Origin: Tabrizicola_A aquatica
GTDB lineage: Bacteria > Pseudomonadota > Alphaproteobacteria > Rhodobacterales > Rhodobacteraceae
DNA length: 64,000 nt
Strand: one strand, 5' to 3'
Assembly (NCBI GenBank): GCA_965194375.1
Contig: CBDAEL010000003.1
Below, in pieces: positions 51,611-60,800 of this stretch. How positions within the stretch are numbered: the first letter of the stretch is position 1; each line of letters opens with the position of its first letter. The notes below the pieces were generated by a model. The model was not told the DNA's origin. It saw only the letters and a program-made list of their open reading frames with translations, and did no database searches. A program made the position numbers and the translations under genes.

Positions 51611-52957
51611 TTAACCCAGCGTGCGCAGCCTTGGGGCGACAAAGGCTTGCGAGGGGTCAACAATCAGCTCGGTCAACGCCCAAACCAGCGCATCCACCCG
51701 GTCAGGGCTGCCCTTGCCCCGATAACCTTGCACCGTCATGCGGCACATCTGCTCTTCCAGCGCGGTAAGCCCGCGCAGATGCGCCACACGGCCCTGCTCA
51801 TACAAGGCCGCCACCGGCTCGGCCCGCGCCACCTTGCCCTTGCTGGCATGCACCGCCTTGATCGGCACCAGCGCATCCACGCCCCGGATCACGCTGGTCA
51901 CCAGATCCCCGCCTTGGTTCACCTCAACGACAAGCCGATCCGCCTTATGCCGCGCCATCGCCGCCAAGGCGGCCCGCGCCCATGTCTCGGGCGAGGACAT
52001 CCGCACAGAGGCATCCTCCAAGACCACCGCCCGCCAGTTTTGCGGCGGCCCCTCTGTCACCGCCCCCACCACCACAATCCCGCACTCATCGCTGCCACCG
52101 CCTTGGCTCACCGCCGGGTCCACCGCCACGACGATCCGGCTAAAGACAGGCACCACCGCCACCCGCGCCGCGTCCAATTGCGCCGCAGACCACAGGCTGC
52201 CCTCCACATCCTCCAACAAAAGCCCGTCCAACTCCTGCCGCCCCAGCCGCGTGCCGCCATAGCGCGCGCGCACCTCCTCCAGGAAACTCGCCGCCAGATG
52301 CGCGCGGTTGGCCTCGGTCGGCGCATGGGTGGTCACGGTCGAGGGGTTCTTCAAGATCGCCTTCAACACCTCAACATTCTGCGGCGTCGTCGTCACCACC
52401 TGCCGAGGCGCCTCGCCAAGCCGCAAGCCAAACTGCAACTGGTCCCAAGCCTCTTGCGCCTTGGGCCATTTCGCCAACTCATCGGCCCAAGCGGCATCGA
52501 ACTGCGGACCGCGCAAACTGGCCGGATTATGGGCCGAAAACACCTGCGCCACCGCGCCATTGGGCCAGACAAGCTGGCGCCGCGTCGCATGCCACTCGGG
52601 CCGCCGATCCGGTGGCGAGCAGGCCAGAATCCCGCTCTCCCCCATCACCATCACCTCGCGCACCTGATCCACCGTTTCGCCCACAAGCGCGACCCGCCGC
52701 GCGCGGCCCGGCGCCATCGGGGTCGCCCCCTCCACCTCGGCGCGCACCCATTCAGCCCCAGCGCGGGTTTTCCCCGCACCGCGCCCGCCCATGATCACCC
52801 ATGTTTTCCACGCGCCTTCGGGCGGCACCTGATGCGGCAAAGCCCAGAATTCAAAAAGCCACGGCAGCGCCAACAGCGCGTTGTCGCTGAGCCCTTCCAA
52901 AAACGCCTCAATCGCCTCCGGCGTCGCGGAGGCGAGCCAACCTGCGCCCGATTTCAT
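51611..52957 (-). CDS. GTA gp2, terminase large subunit
   Basis: The protein has 448 residues from ATG 52957 (MKSGAGWLASATPEAIEAFL); the frame is open 24 codons more, inside gp1. Walker A is VIMGGRGAGKTRAGAEW, Walker B is FDAAWADELAKW, and the nuclease part has conserved Asp in VAVDPAVSQGG and DRVDALVWAL. It packages host DNA into GTA heads by a headful mechanism without phage specificity. It overlaps gp1 by 50 bases; no clear ribosome site is seen, so translation may be coupled. Confidence 0.95.
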   Translation of the reverse strand: MKSGAGWLASATPEAIEAFLEGLSDNALLALPWLFEFWALPHQVPPEGAWKTWVIMGGRGAGKTRAGAEWVRAEVEGATPMAPGRARRVALVGETVDQVREVMVMGESGILACSPPDRRPEWHATRRQLVWPNGAVAQVFSAHNPASLRGPQFDAAWADELAKWPKAQEAWDQLQFGLRLGEAPRQVVTTTPQNVEVLKAILKNPSTVTTHAPTEANRAHLAASFLEEVRARYGGTRLGRQELDGLLLEDVEGSLWSAAQLDAARVAVVPVFSRIVVAVDPAVSQGGGSDECGIVVVGAVTEGPPQNWRAVVLEDASVRMSSPETWARAALAAMARHKADRLVVEVNQGGDLVTSVIRGVDALVPIKAVHASKGKVARAEPVAALYEQGRVAHLRGLTALEEQMCRMTVQGYRGKGSPDRVDALVWALTELIVDPSQAFVAPRLRTLG

Positions 52958-53231
52958 CGCGCGCGGCGTCCATGTCGAGGCTGCCGGTTCCGACAGACCC
53001 GGCAACTTGCTTGCGGAGTTTTTCAACACGATTTCCTTCTTCTATGGCCAGATGCACCGCCGCCTTCAGCCCCTTGATGCACTCCACCGCGTCCTTGACC
53101 TTGCCGAACTCGCCGGACTTGATCGAGTGAACGGTGCCTGCCAAAGCCTCAGCCGCCTCACGTAGCCAGATTTCTGTGGTCGCCAGCATGTCCACTGGCG
53201 GCTCGTCCCCCGAGGAGAAATTGATTGTCAT
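52908..53231 (-). CDS. GTA gp1, terminase small subunit
   Basis: The protein has 107 residues from ATG 53231 (MTINFSSGDEPPVDM), the length of RcGTA gp1. It is mainly helical, with a central coiled coil (GLKAAVHLAIEEGNRVEKLR). Homologues bind TerL rather than a DNA cos/pac site, in keeping with random packaging. It is the first structural gene of the cluster, preceded by a leader frame and an intrinsic terminator. Confidence 0.88.
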   Translation of the reverse strand: MTINFSSGDEPPVDMLATTEIWLREAAEALAGTVHSIKSGEFGKVKDAVECIKGLKAAVHLAIEEGNRVEKLRKQVAGSVGTGSLDMDAARDEIGRRLARLRDAGGD

Positions 53232-53257
53232 CGTCGCTGGCTGCCCCCTCATGCTCC

Positions 53258-53311
53258 TCACATGCGCGAAATGAAAAAGCGGCACGGGGTTGCCCCCGGC
53301 CGCTTGCCCAT
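53258..53311 (-). CDS. 17-codon leader frame upstream of GTA gp1
   Basis: AGGAGAG-ATG opens the frame MGKRPGATPCRFFISRM (stop at 53258). The ribosome site is the best in this intergenic region. The frame contains the whole terminator hairpin (53274-53303), and its stop is 27 bases before the gp1 start. Expression is unproven. A leader peptide of an attenuator is possible, but it could also be chance. Confidence 0.4.
   Translation of the reverse strand: MGKRPGATPCRFFISRM
53274..53303 (-). terminator. Intrinsic terminator between the promoter and GTA gp1
   Basis: On the minus strand GCGGC-CGGGG-GCAA-CCCCG-T-GCCGC-TTTTT makes a 10-bp GC stem with a GCAA tetraloop, one bulged base and a T run. 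It may end the fabF-mltG transcript, or attenuate the GTA transcript that starts just upstream. Confidence 0.85.
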
Positions 53312-53330
53312 CTCTCCTAGCATGACAGAA

Positions 53331-53359
53331 ACCCTACATCAGAGCGCCCGCAGAGTCAA
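53331..53359 (-). promoter_or_regulatory. Predicted promoter of the GTA cluster
   Basis: On the minus strand TTGACT (53354-53359), a 17-base spacer and TAGGGT (53331-53336) form a sigma70-like promoter about 100 bases before gp1. A CtrA-type box lies ~40 bases upstream of the -35. Confidence 0.6.
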
Positions 53360-53399
53360 AGCATTTCCGTTCAAGATCAATGTCTTGGCGCGCGCGCCC

Positions 53400-53415
53400 T
53401 TAACCACACGTTAAC
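53400..53415. promoter_or_regulatory. CtrA-type binding box (TTAA-N7-TTAAC)
   Basis: TTAACCACACGTTAAC is an exact TTAA-N7-TTAAC, the consensus of the alphaproteobacterial cell-cycle regulator CtrA, which is required for GTA production in R. capsulatus. It lies two bases beyond the mltG stop and about 40 bases upstream of the predicted GTA -35. Confidence 0.65.
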
Positions 53416-53417
53416 CC

Positions 53418-54599
53418 TCAATCCCCCGCCGCCTCGGCCTCTTCCTGCGCCTTCAGCAACTCCGCCTCAATCTCGCGCCACTTGGCGACGTTGGCATTGT
53501 GCTCGTCCAGAGTGCGGGCAAAGGCATGGCCGCCCGTGCCATCGGCCACAAAGAACAGGAAATCCGACCCGTCCGGGTTCAAAGCCGCTTCAATCGCCGC
53601 GCGTCCCGGATTGGCAATTGGCCCCGGCGGCAGTCCGTCGATGACATAGGTGTTATAAGGTGTCTCGCGCCGCAACTCGCTTTGACGAAGGCCCCGACCC
53701 AAGACGCCCTCGCCATTGGTGATGCCGTAAATCACCGTGGGGTCGGTCTGCAACCGCATCCCCTGACGCAAACGGTTGACGAAGACGCTGGCCACCCGGC
53801 CCCGTTCGTCGGCCACCGCGGTTTCCTTTTCCACGATCGACGCCATGACCATCGCCTCTTCGGGCGTGTCATAGGGCAGATCGGCCGCCCGCGTCTCCCA
53901 AAGCTCGGCCACGATCCGCGCCTGCCGGTCTGCCATCTCGCCCAACAAAGCCGCACGGTCCGCGCCGCGGTCCACCTCATAACTGTCAGGGGCCAAAGAT
54001 CCCTCTGGCGGCACCTGATCCAACTCGCCCGCCATAAACTCGGCCCGCTTCAGCCCTTCCACCACCTGCCAACTGGTAACACCTTCGGCGACCGTGATGC
54101 GCAAACGAACATCATCGGCCGTCGCCGCCTCGGTATACTCCGCTGGCACCGGACCCACGGCGGGATCGAACTTCACCACCTCAACATAGCGGTCGGTTGC
54201 AGGGTCCAACTCGCGCAGCACCACATCTGTCGAGTTCACGCTGATGCGAAAATTGACCTCACGCCCACAGCTGGACTGGCCGCCCGCCGTCAACTGGTCA
54301 ATCACTTGCTCCATCGAAGATCCCGGTGGGATCAGGTAACTGCCAAACTTCAGCGCCCCGCTTTTGTCGGTGTAATCCGCCCCGATCCGGAAGATCCGTG
54401 CATCACTGATCGCCCCTTGCGCCTCCAAAGCCCGGCTCACCTGACTTAAACTCGCACCGCGCTCCACCTTGAAACACACAGCCTGTGCCAAGGGCCCGGG
54501 TCCCGTATAGGCCTGCCGACCCAAGGTCAGCAGGCCCGCTGCAACAACCAGCAGCACAATGAACAACGTCAGCGCGTTCGAGGCAACCGCGCGCCACAT
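53418..54599 (-). CDS. mltG: Endolytic murein transglycosylase MltG (YceG-like)
   Basis: The 393-residue protein has one N-terminal membrane helix (NALTLFIVLLVVAAGLLTLG), a LysM-like domain and the YceG catalytic domain. The catalytic Glu is in MVMASIVEKETAVADERG; SELRRETPYNTYVIDGLPPG and IANPGRAAIEAALNP are also diagnostic. It cuts nascent glycan strands and sets their length. It starts three bases after the fabF stop, as in many alphaproteobacteria. Confidence 0.95.
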   Translation of the reverse strand: MWRAVASNALTLFIVLLVVAAGLLTLGRQAYTGPGPLAQAVCFKVERGASLSQVSRALEAQGAISDARIFRIGADYTDKSGALKFGSYLIPPGSSMEQVIDQLTAGGQSSCGREVNFRISVNSTDVVLRELDPATDRYVEVVKFDPAVGPVPAEYTEAATADDVRLRITVAEGVTSWQVVEGLKRAEFMAGELDQVPPEGSLAPDSYEVDRGADRAALLGEMADRQARIVAELWETRAADLPYDTPEEAMVMASIVEKETAVADERGRVASVFVNRLRQGMRLQTDPTVIYGITNGEGVLGRGLRQSELRRETPYNTYVIDGLPPGPIANPGRAAIEAALNPDGSDFLFFVADGTGGHAFARTLDEHNANVAKWREIEAELLKAQEEAEAAGD

Positions 54600-54602
54600 G
54601 GC

Positions 54603-55862
54603 TTAGCTCACCCGGCCCAGCACAAGGCTGGCATTGGTGCCGCCAAAGCCAAAGCTGTTGGACAAAGCCACGTCGATCTTGCGCTTCACAGCCTTGTTCG
54701 GAGCAAGGTCCAGTTTAGGCTGCACCGCAGGCGTGTCGAGGTTGATCGTCGGCGGCGCGATCTGGTCCCGCAGGGCAAGCACGCAGAAAATCGCCTCTAC
54801 GGCACCTGCAGCCCCCAACAAATGGCCAATCGAGGATTTGGTCGATGACATCGTGGCCTTTCCCGCCGCATGGCCCAAGAGCCGCTCCACCGCGCCAAGC
54901 TCAATCGTATCCGCCATGGTCGAGGTGCCATGGGCGTTGATGTAATCCACCTGATCCGCCGTGATCCCGGCGCGGTTCAGCGCCATGGTCATCGACCGGA
55001 ACCCCCCATCCCCATCTTCCGAGGGCGCGGTGATGTGATAGGCATCGCCCGACATTCCGTAACCCAAAACCTCGGCATAAATCTTGGCCCCGCGCGCCTT
55101 GGCGTGCTCGTATTCCTCCAAGACCACCACGCCAGCGCCTTCCCCCATCACGAACCCGTCGCGGTCCGCATCATAGGGGCGACTGGCCTTGGCAGGCTCA
55201 TCGGCCCGCTTGGTGGACAGCGCCTTGCAGGCGTTGAACCCAGCAATGCCGATCTCGCTGATCGGGCTTTCTGCGCCCCCGGCCACCATCACATCGGCAT
55301 CACCAAAGGCAATCATCCGGGCCGCATCGCCAATCGCATGGGCGCCCGTCGAACAGGCCGTCACCACCGCATGGTTCGGTCCCTTAAAGCCAAAGCGAAT
55401 AGACACCTGCCCCGACACAAGGTTGATCAGCGCGCCCGGAATAAAGAACGGCGACACGCGCTTTGGTCCCTTTTCCTTGATCAAGACCGCCGTCTCGGCG
55501 ATCGAGGTCAGCCCGCCAATGCCCGAGCCAATCATCACGCCAGTGCGGCAGCGATCGTCTTCCGTCACCGGCTCCCAGCCCGAATCCCGCACCGCTTGCG
55601 TCGCCGCCGCCATGCCATAAAGGATGAAGTCATCCACCTTGCGGCGGTCCTTCGCGTCCATCCAATCATCCGGATTAAAGGTGCCGTCCGAGCCATCCCC
55701 CATCGGGATCTCGCAGGCATATTGCGTGACAACATTCACCGGATCGAACCGGGTGATCGGTCCTGCCCCCGACTGGCCAGCCAACAGACGGCTCCAGGTT
55801 TCCTCAACCCCGCACGCCAAAGGCGTAACCATCCCAAGACCTGTGACCACCACTCGACGCAT
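54603..55862 (-). CDS. fabF: Beta-ketoacyl-ACP synthase II
   Basis: The protein has 419 residues from ATG 55862, behind AGGAGG. The thiolase-fold triad is visible: Cys in VVTACSTGAHAIGDA, His in YINAHGTSTMADTIE, His in TKSSIGHLLGAAGAVE. It elongates acyl-ACP in fatty acid synthesis. The acyl carrier protein gene that usually precedes fabF is not between it and the divergent tetR. It is co-transcribed with mltG. Confidence 0.96.
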   Translation of the reverse strand: MRRVVVTGLGMVTPLACGVEETWSRLLAGQSGAGPITRFDPVNVVTQYACEIPMGDGSDGTFNPDDWMDAKDRRKVDDFILYGMAAATQAVRDSGWEPVTEDDRCRTGVMIGSGIGGLTSIAETAVLIKEKGPKRVSPFFIPGALINLVSGQVSIRFGFKGPNHAVVTACSTGAHAIGDAARMIAFGDADVMVAGGAESPISEIGIAGFNACKALSTKRADEPAKASRPYDADRDGFVMGEGAGVVVLEEYEHAKARGAKIYAEVLGYGMSGDAYHITAPSEDGDGGFRSMTMALNRAGITADQVDYINAHGTSTMADTIELGAVERLLGHAAGKATMSSTKSSIGHLLGAAGAVEAIFCVLALRDQIAPPTINLDTPAVQPKLDLAPNKAVKRKIDVALSNSFGFGGTNASLVLGRVS

Positions 55863-55991
55863 GTCGCCCTCCTGACCCCGTGTCGTTCGTTCCTCGCCTG
55901 ATACACGGCAGCCCTCGGCTTCGCAACGGGAACTGGCCAAACCCCGCCGATGCCTGATCCGCGCCGCACCAAACTAACCCAGCACCAGGGC

Positions 55992-56020
55992 TTGACCTTT
56001 CGCCGCGCAAAACCAACTAT
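55992..56020 (+). promoter_or_regulatory. Predicted promoter of the tetR-RND operon
   Basis: TTGACC (55992-55997), a 17-base spacer and AACTAT (56015-56020) form a plausible promoter directly before the palindromic operator. Confidence 0.5.
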
Positions 56021-56036
56021 GAATGAACGTTCATTC
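56021..56036 (+). promoter_or_regulatory. Palindromic TetR operator
   Basis: GAATGAACGTTCATTC is a perfect 16-bp palindrome placed just after the -10 and 21 bases before the regulator start. ATGAACGTTCAT-type sequences are usual TetR/AcrR targets. Autorepression of the operon is likely. Confidence 0.75.
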
Positions 56037-56057
56037 TCAATCGGCAGACTTACCCCC

Positions 56058-56684
56058 ATGACCGCCACCCAATTGTCCTTGCGCCCCGAGGCCAGACATG
56101 ACGGCCGCACTGTCGAAATCCTTGCGCTCGTGCGCGGGGCCTTTGCCGAAAAAGGCTTTGACGGCGCCTCCATGCAAGATCTCGCCCGCGCCGCCGGGAT
56201 GAGCGTCGGCAACTTCTACCGCTATTTTCCGTCGAAATACGCCATCGTTCAGGCGCTCATCGCCCAAGATCTGGCCGAGATGGAGGGCGAATTCCTGACC
56301 GTCCTGCAATCGCCCGCCCCGATGGAGGGCCTGCGCAGCCTGATGCAAGCCCGGCTCGACGTCCACCGAACCCGCGAAGACGGCCAGCTTTGGGCCGAAA
56401 TCACCGCCGCCGCCCAGCGCAAGCCGGAAATCGGTCAAGCCGCCTGCGACATGGAAACCCAGATCGCGGCCTATCTCAATCGCATCTTCGCGGCTGAAAC
56501 CGGCCTGACCGAGGCCGAGATCACGGCCCGCTTCCCCGCCCATGCGGCCTTTGCCATCACTCTCTTCAAATCCGCCGCCATGCTGCCGCCCACGGCCGAG
56601 CCGATCCGCGCCGACCTCACCGCGCTGATCCAACGCGCCATCGACACGACCATGAGCGACATCCTCGCCCTTCGGAAAGCCTGA
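56058..56684 (+). CDS. TetR/AcrR family transcriptional regulator
   Basis: The protein has 208 residues from ATG 56058; an ATG at 56019 would place the operator inside the coding region and is rejected. The N-terminal helix-turn-helix is typical: FAEKGFDGASMQDLARAAGM followed by SVGNFYRYFPSKYAIVQAL. The ligand domain is not specific. It is followed after three bases by an RND adaptor and pump, which it most likely represses. Confidence 0.92.
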   Translation: MTATQLSLRPEARHDGRTVEILALVRGAFAEKGFDGASMQDLARAAGMSVGNFYRYFPSKYAIVQALIAQDLAEMEGEFLTVLQSPAPMEGLRSLMQARLDVHRTREDGQLWAEITAAAQRKPEIGQAACDMETQIAAYLNRIFAAETGLTEAEITARFPAHAAFAITLFKSAAMLPPTAEPIRADLTALIQRAIDTTMSDILALRKA

Positions 56685-56687
56685 CCC

Positions 56688-57812
56688 ATGCGCCTCACCA
56701 TTGCCCTTTGCACCGCTGCCCTTTTCGCCTTGCCTATGAGCCCCCTCTGGGCCGAGGCGGCAAGCCCCGAGGCTGCGGCCGCCGTGCCCGCGCCCCATAT
56801 CACCGTGACCACCGTTCAAAGCCGCACCATGCGCGATATCGTCATCGCTTCGGGCTTGATCGGTGCGGTGGAACAGGTGCAGGTCGCCCCCCTTGTTGAA
56901 GGACAGCAGATCGAAGCGCTTCTGGCCGATATCGGCGATCAGGTCACCGACGGCCAAGTGCTCGCGCGACTTTCGACCTCCACCCTCACCTTGCAAAAGG
57001 CCCAACTCACGGCCTCCCTTGCCGCCGCCCGTGCTGCCATTCCGCAAGGTGAGGCACAGGCCGATGAGGCCCAGCGCGTCGCCACCCGCGCCGAAACGCT
57101 TCTCGCCCAAGGTTCCTCCTCGCAGGCCGCCGCCGACAAGGCCCGCGCCGCCGCCATTGGCGCGGTGCAATCGCTCGAAGCCGCCCGCGCCAATCTCGCC
57201 CTTGTCGAGGCGCAGCTCGCCAATGTCGAATTGTTGCTCTCACGCACCGAGGTCAAGGCCCCGGTCGCTGGCGAAATCACCGCCCGCTCCGCCCAAGTCG
57301 GCGCGATTGCCTCTGCCGCCATGCCCATGTTCTCCATGATCCGCGACAATGCGCTGGAACTGCGCGCTGATGTGGCCGAAGGCGATGTCCTGCGCCTTGC
57401 CCCCGGCCAAACCGTGACACTGCACCTCGTGGGCGACACCGGCCCGCGCAAAGGCACCGTGCGTCTGGTGGAACCCGCCATTGACACCGCCACCCGCATG
57501 GGCCGCGTCCGCATCACCATCGACGATGCCGCAGGGGTCCGCCCGGGCATGTATGCCATGGCCGAAGTCCTTGTGACAGAACGCGAAACCGCCGCCGCCC
57601 CGATCACCGCTCTTGGCGTCAGCGCGGGCGGTCAAACCGCACTTAAGGTCACCGGCGACACCGCAAACTTGGTGCCGGTCACCACCGGCATCCGCGATTC
57701 TGGCTGGATCGAGATCCTCACCGGCCTTGCCCCCGGCGACCAGATCGTCGCCAAGGCCGGGGCCTTTGTCCGCGACGGCGACCGGATCACCCCGGTTGCA
57801 GCCAAGGAGTAA
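56688..57812 (+). CDS. RND efflux periplasmic adaptor subunit (membrane fusion protein)
   Basis: The 374-residue protein has an export signal (LTIALCTAALFALPMSPLWA), a lipoyl/barrel-sandwich domain (VAPLVEGQQIEALLADIGDQ and VKAPVAGEITARSAQVG), a coiled-coil hairpin between the halves, and a beta-barrel (GQTVTLHLVGDTGPRKGTV). It connects the inner-membrane pump to an outer-membrane channel; no channel gene is adjacent. Confidence 0.92.
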   Translation: MRLTIALCTAALFALPMSPLWAEAASPEAAAAVPAPHITVTTVQSRTMRDIVIASGLIGAVEQVQVAPLVEGQQIEALLADIGDQVTDGQVLARLSTSTLTLQKAQLTASLAAARAAIPQGEAQADEAQRVATRAETLLAQGSSSQAAADKARAAAIGAVQSLEAARANLALVEAQLANVELLLSRTEVKAPVAGEITARSAQVGAIASAAMPMFSMIRDNALELRADVAEGDVLRLAPGQTVTLHLVGDTGPRKGTVRLVEPAIDTATRMGRVRITIDDAAGVRPGMYAMAEVLVTERETAAAPITALGVSAGGQTALKVTGDTANLVPVTTGIRDSGWIEILTGLAPGDQIVAKAGAFVRDGDRITPVAAKE

Positions 57813-57818
57813 GCCCAC

Positions 57819-60800
57819 ATGAACTTCTCCGCTTGGGCCATCAAGAACCCCGTCGCGCCCCTTCTAGCGTTCTTCATGCTCATGGTGCTGGGCTGGCAAT
57901 CCTTCAACGCCCTGCCCGTCACCCGGTTTCCGAACATCGACATTCCCGTCGTCGCCGTCGCCGTCGCCCAACCGGGTGCCGCGCCTGCCGAGATGGAAAC
58001 TCAGATCACCAAAAAGATCGAAGACGCGGTTGCGGGCCTGACAGGTGCCAAGAACGTCACCACGACGATCTCTGACGGCATCTCGACCACAGCTGTCGAA
58101 TTCCGCATGGAGGTGCCAACCGACAAGGCGGTGCAAGACACCAAAGACGCCATCGACCGCATCCGGGGCGACCTGCCTTCCTCGATCGAAGCCCCCATCG
58201 TCACCCGCATCGACATCGAAGGTCAGGCCATCATGACCTTTGCGGTCACCGCGCCCGACATGACGCTTGAAGAAATGTCATGGTTCGTCGATGACACCAT
58301 CATCCGCGTGCTTCAGGGCCGCCCCGGCGTCGGCAAGGTCGAACGCTATGGCGGGGCCGACCGCGAGGTGCGCGTGGCGCTTGATCCGGTCAAGCTGGAA
58401 AGCTACGGCATCACCGCCACCACCGTGTCGAACCAACTTCGGCTCACCAACACCAACGTCGGCGGCGGCAAGGCCGAGATCGGCACCGCCCAGCAGGCCA
58501 TCCGCACCCTTGGCGATGCCCAAACCGTCCAAGGTCTGGCCGAGACGCCAATCTTCCTGCCCGGCGGTCGCCATGTGCGGCTCGCCGATCTGGGCGAAGT
58601 GGTCGACGGCTATCAGGACCTCAAATCTTTCTCGCGGCTGAACGGCGATCAGGTCGTCACCTTCGCCATCTTCCGCGCCAAAGGCGCATCTGAGGTGTCG
58701 GTGGCCGAAACCGTCAACGCCACGCTCGACACGCTTCGCGCCGACCACCCCACCGTCGGCATCACCCTTGTCGATGAAACCGTGTTCTACACCTATGGCA
58801 ATTACGAAAGCGCGATCCACACGCTTATCGAAGGCTCGATCCTCGCGGTCCTTGTGGTGTTCGCCTTCCTGCGCAACTGGCGCGCCACGCTGATCACCGC
58901 GGTGGCCCTGCCCCTGTCGGCCGTACCCACCTTCTGGATCATGGACCTTCTGGGCTTCTCGCTCAACCTTGTCAGCTTTCTGGCCATCACGCTTGCCACC
59001 GGCATCCTTGTCGACGATGCGATTGTGGAAATCGAGAACATCGCCCGACACATCCGAATGGGAAAAACCCCCTACCGCGCGTCGATTGACGCTGCCGATG
59101 AAATCGGCCTTGCGGTGATTGCCACCACCTTCACCATCATCGCAGTCTTTGTGCCCGTCAGCTTTATGGGCGGCATTCCCGGCCAATACTTCCGCCAGTT
59201 TGGCCTGACCGTTGCCATCGCTGTCGGCTTTTCGCTTCTCGTCGCCCGCCTCATCACCCCGATGATGGCCGCTTACCTCATGACCACCAAGGACGCCAAC
59301 GCTGGACATCATGAAGGCGAAGGCGATGGCCCGGTCATGACGCGCTATCTGGCCTTCGTGAACCGCTCCATCCAAGGCGGCATCCCGCTGCCCCTGACCC
59401 GTTGGAAATTGCCCAGCTATTTCATCACCCTTCTGTCCGCCATCGGCGTCTTGATCGTCTCGGTCTATTTCATGCTGCAAGTGCCCGGCTCTTTCTTGCC
59501 GCCCGAAGATGTCAGCCGCATCTCGGTCTCGGTCGAACTCCCGCCCGGATCAACGCTGGAAGACACCGACCGTACCACGCAAAACATCACCGCGGCGATC
59601 AAGGACATCGAAGGCGTGCGCGATGTGTTTGTGCTTGGCGGCACCTCACCGCGCGGCGAGTTGGACCTGCGCCGCGCCTCAGTGGCCGTGGTGCTTGAGC
59701 GGCTGGATCACTCGCTCATCCGCCGCCTGACCGAGATCGGCAACAAGATCCCGGTGCTGTCCCTTGTGGTGCCCACACTTGAAAACCCGGGCCGCACCCG
59801 CACGCAAAACCAGATCGAGGTCGATATCTTTGAAAAGCTCGCCCTCATCCCCGACATCCGCACTGCCAAGCTGAACGACCGTGGCGACCGCGATATTTCC
59901 TATTCGGTCTTGGCCAGCAATGACGCCGATCTCAACACCGCCGTGCAAGCCCTGCAAGACGCGCTGCGCGGTGAACCCACGCTGACCGGCCTCTCCGCCG
60001 AAGGCGCGCTCCCGCGCCCCGAGGTACAGATCACCCCCCGCGCCGATGAGGCCGCCCGCCTTGGCGTCACCGCCGCCGCCATCGCGCAAACCCTGCGCAT
60101 CGCCACCATCGGCGATCTGGATGCAGCCTTGGCGCAAGTGTCGCTGGACAACCGGCTGATCCCGGTGCGCGTCCAACTGGCCGACATCAGCCGCGAGGAT
60201 CTGGCCCGCATCGCCGCGCTCAAGGTGCAAACCGCCACCGGCGCGCTGGTGCCGCTTTCGGCAGTGGCCGATGTTGAGATCGGCGAGGGTCCGGCTACGG
60301 TGAAGCGCTTCAACCGCGAACGCCAAGCCGTGATCGGCGCCTCTTTGCCCTTGGGCGTAGCCCTTGGCACCGCCAAAGAGCGCTTTAACGAGATCGTCGC
60401 CGCAACCCCGCTGCCCGCGGGCGTCAAGGTGTCGGAAGCCGGCGACGCCGAGGTGCAGGCAGAACTAAATACCTCCTTCGGCAATGCCATGATCATGGGG
60501 CTGATGTTGGTTCTCAGCGTGCTGATCCTCCTCTTCCGCTCGGTCATCCAGCCCTTCACCATCCTCCTCTCGCTCCCACTCGCCATCGGCGGGGTAGCCG
60601 CCGCGCTGATCCTCACCGGCTCCGCCCTGTCGATGCCGGTCCTGATCGGCATCCTGATGCTGATGGGAATCGTGACCAAAAACGCCATCCTGCTGATCGA
60701 CTTCATCATCGAGATGCGCGCCCGCGGGCTTGACCGCATGGCCGCAGTGATCGAGGCCGGACACAAACGCGCCCAACCCATCGTCATGACCTCAATCGCC

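Noticed and set aside
38814..53311. The phage-like cluster as an ordinary prophage
   Set aside because: No integrase, replication, lysis or lysogeny genes and no att sites; gene order equals the RcGTA structural cluster with cysE adjacent.
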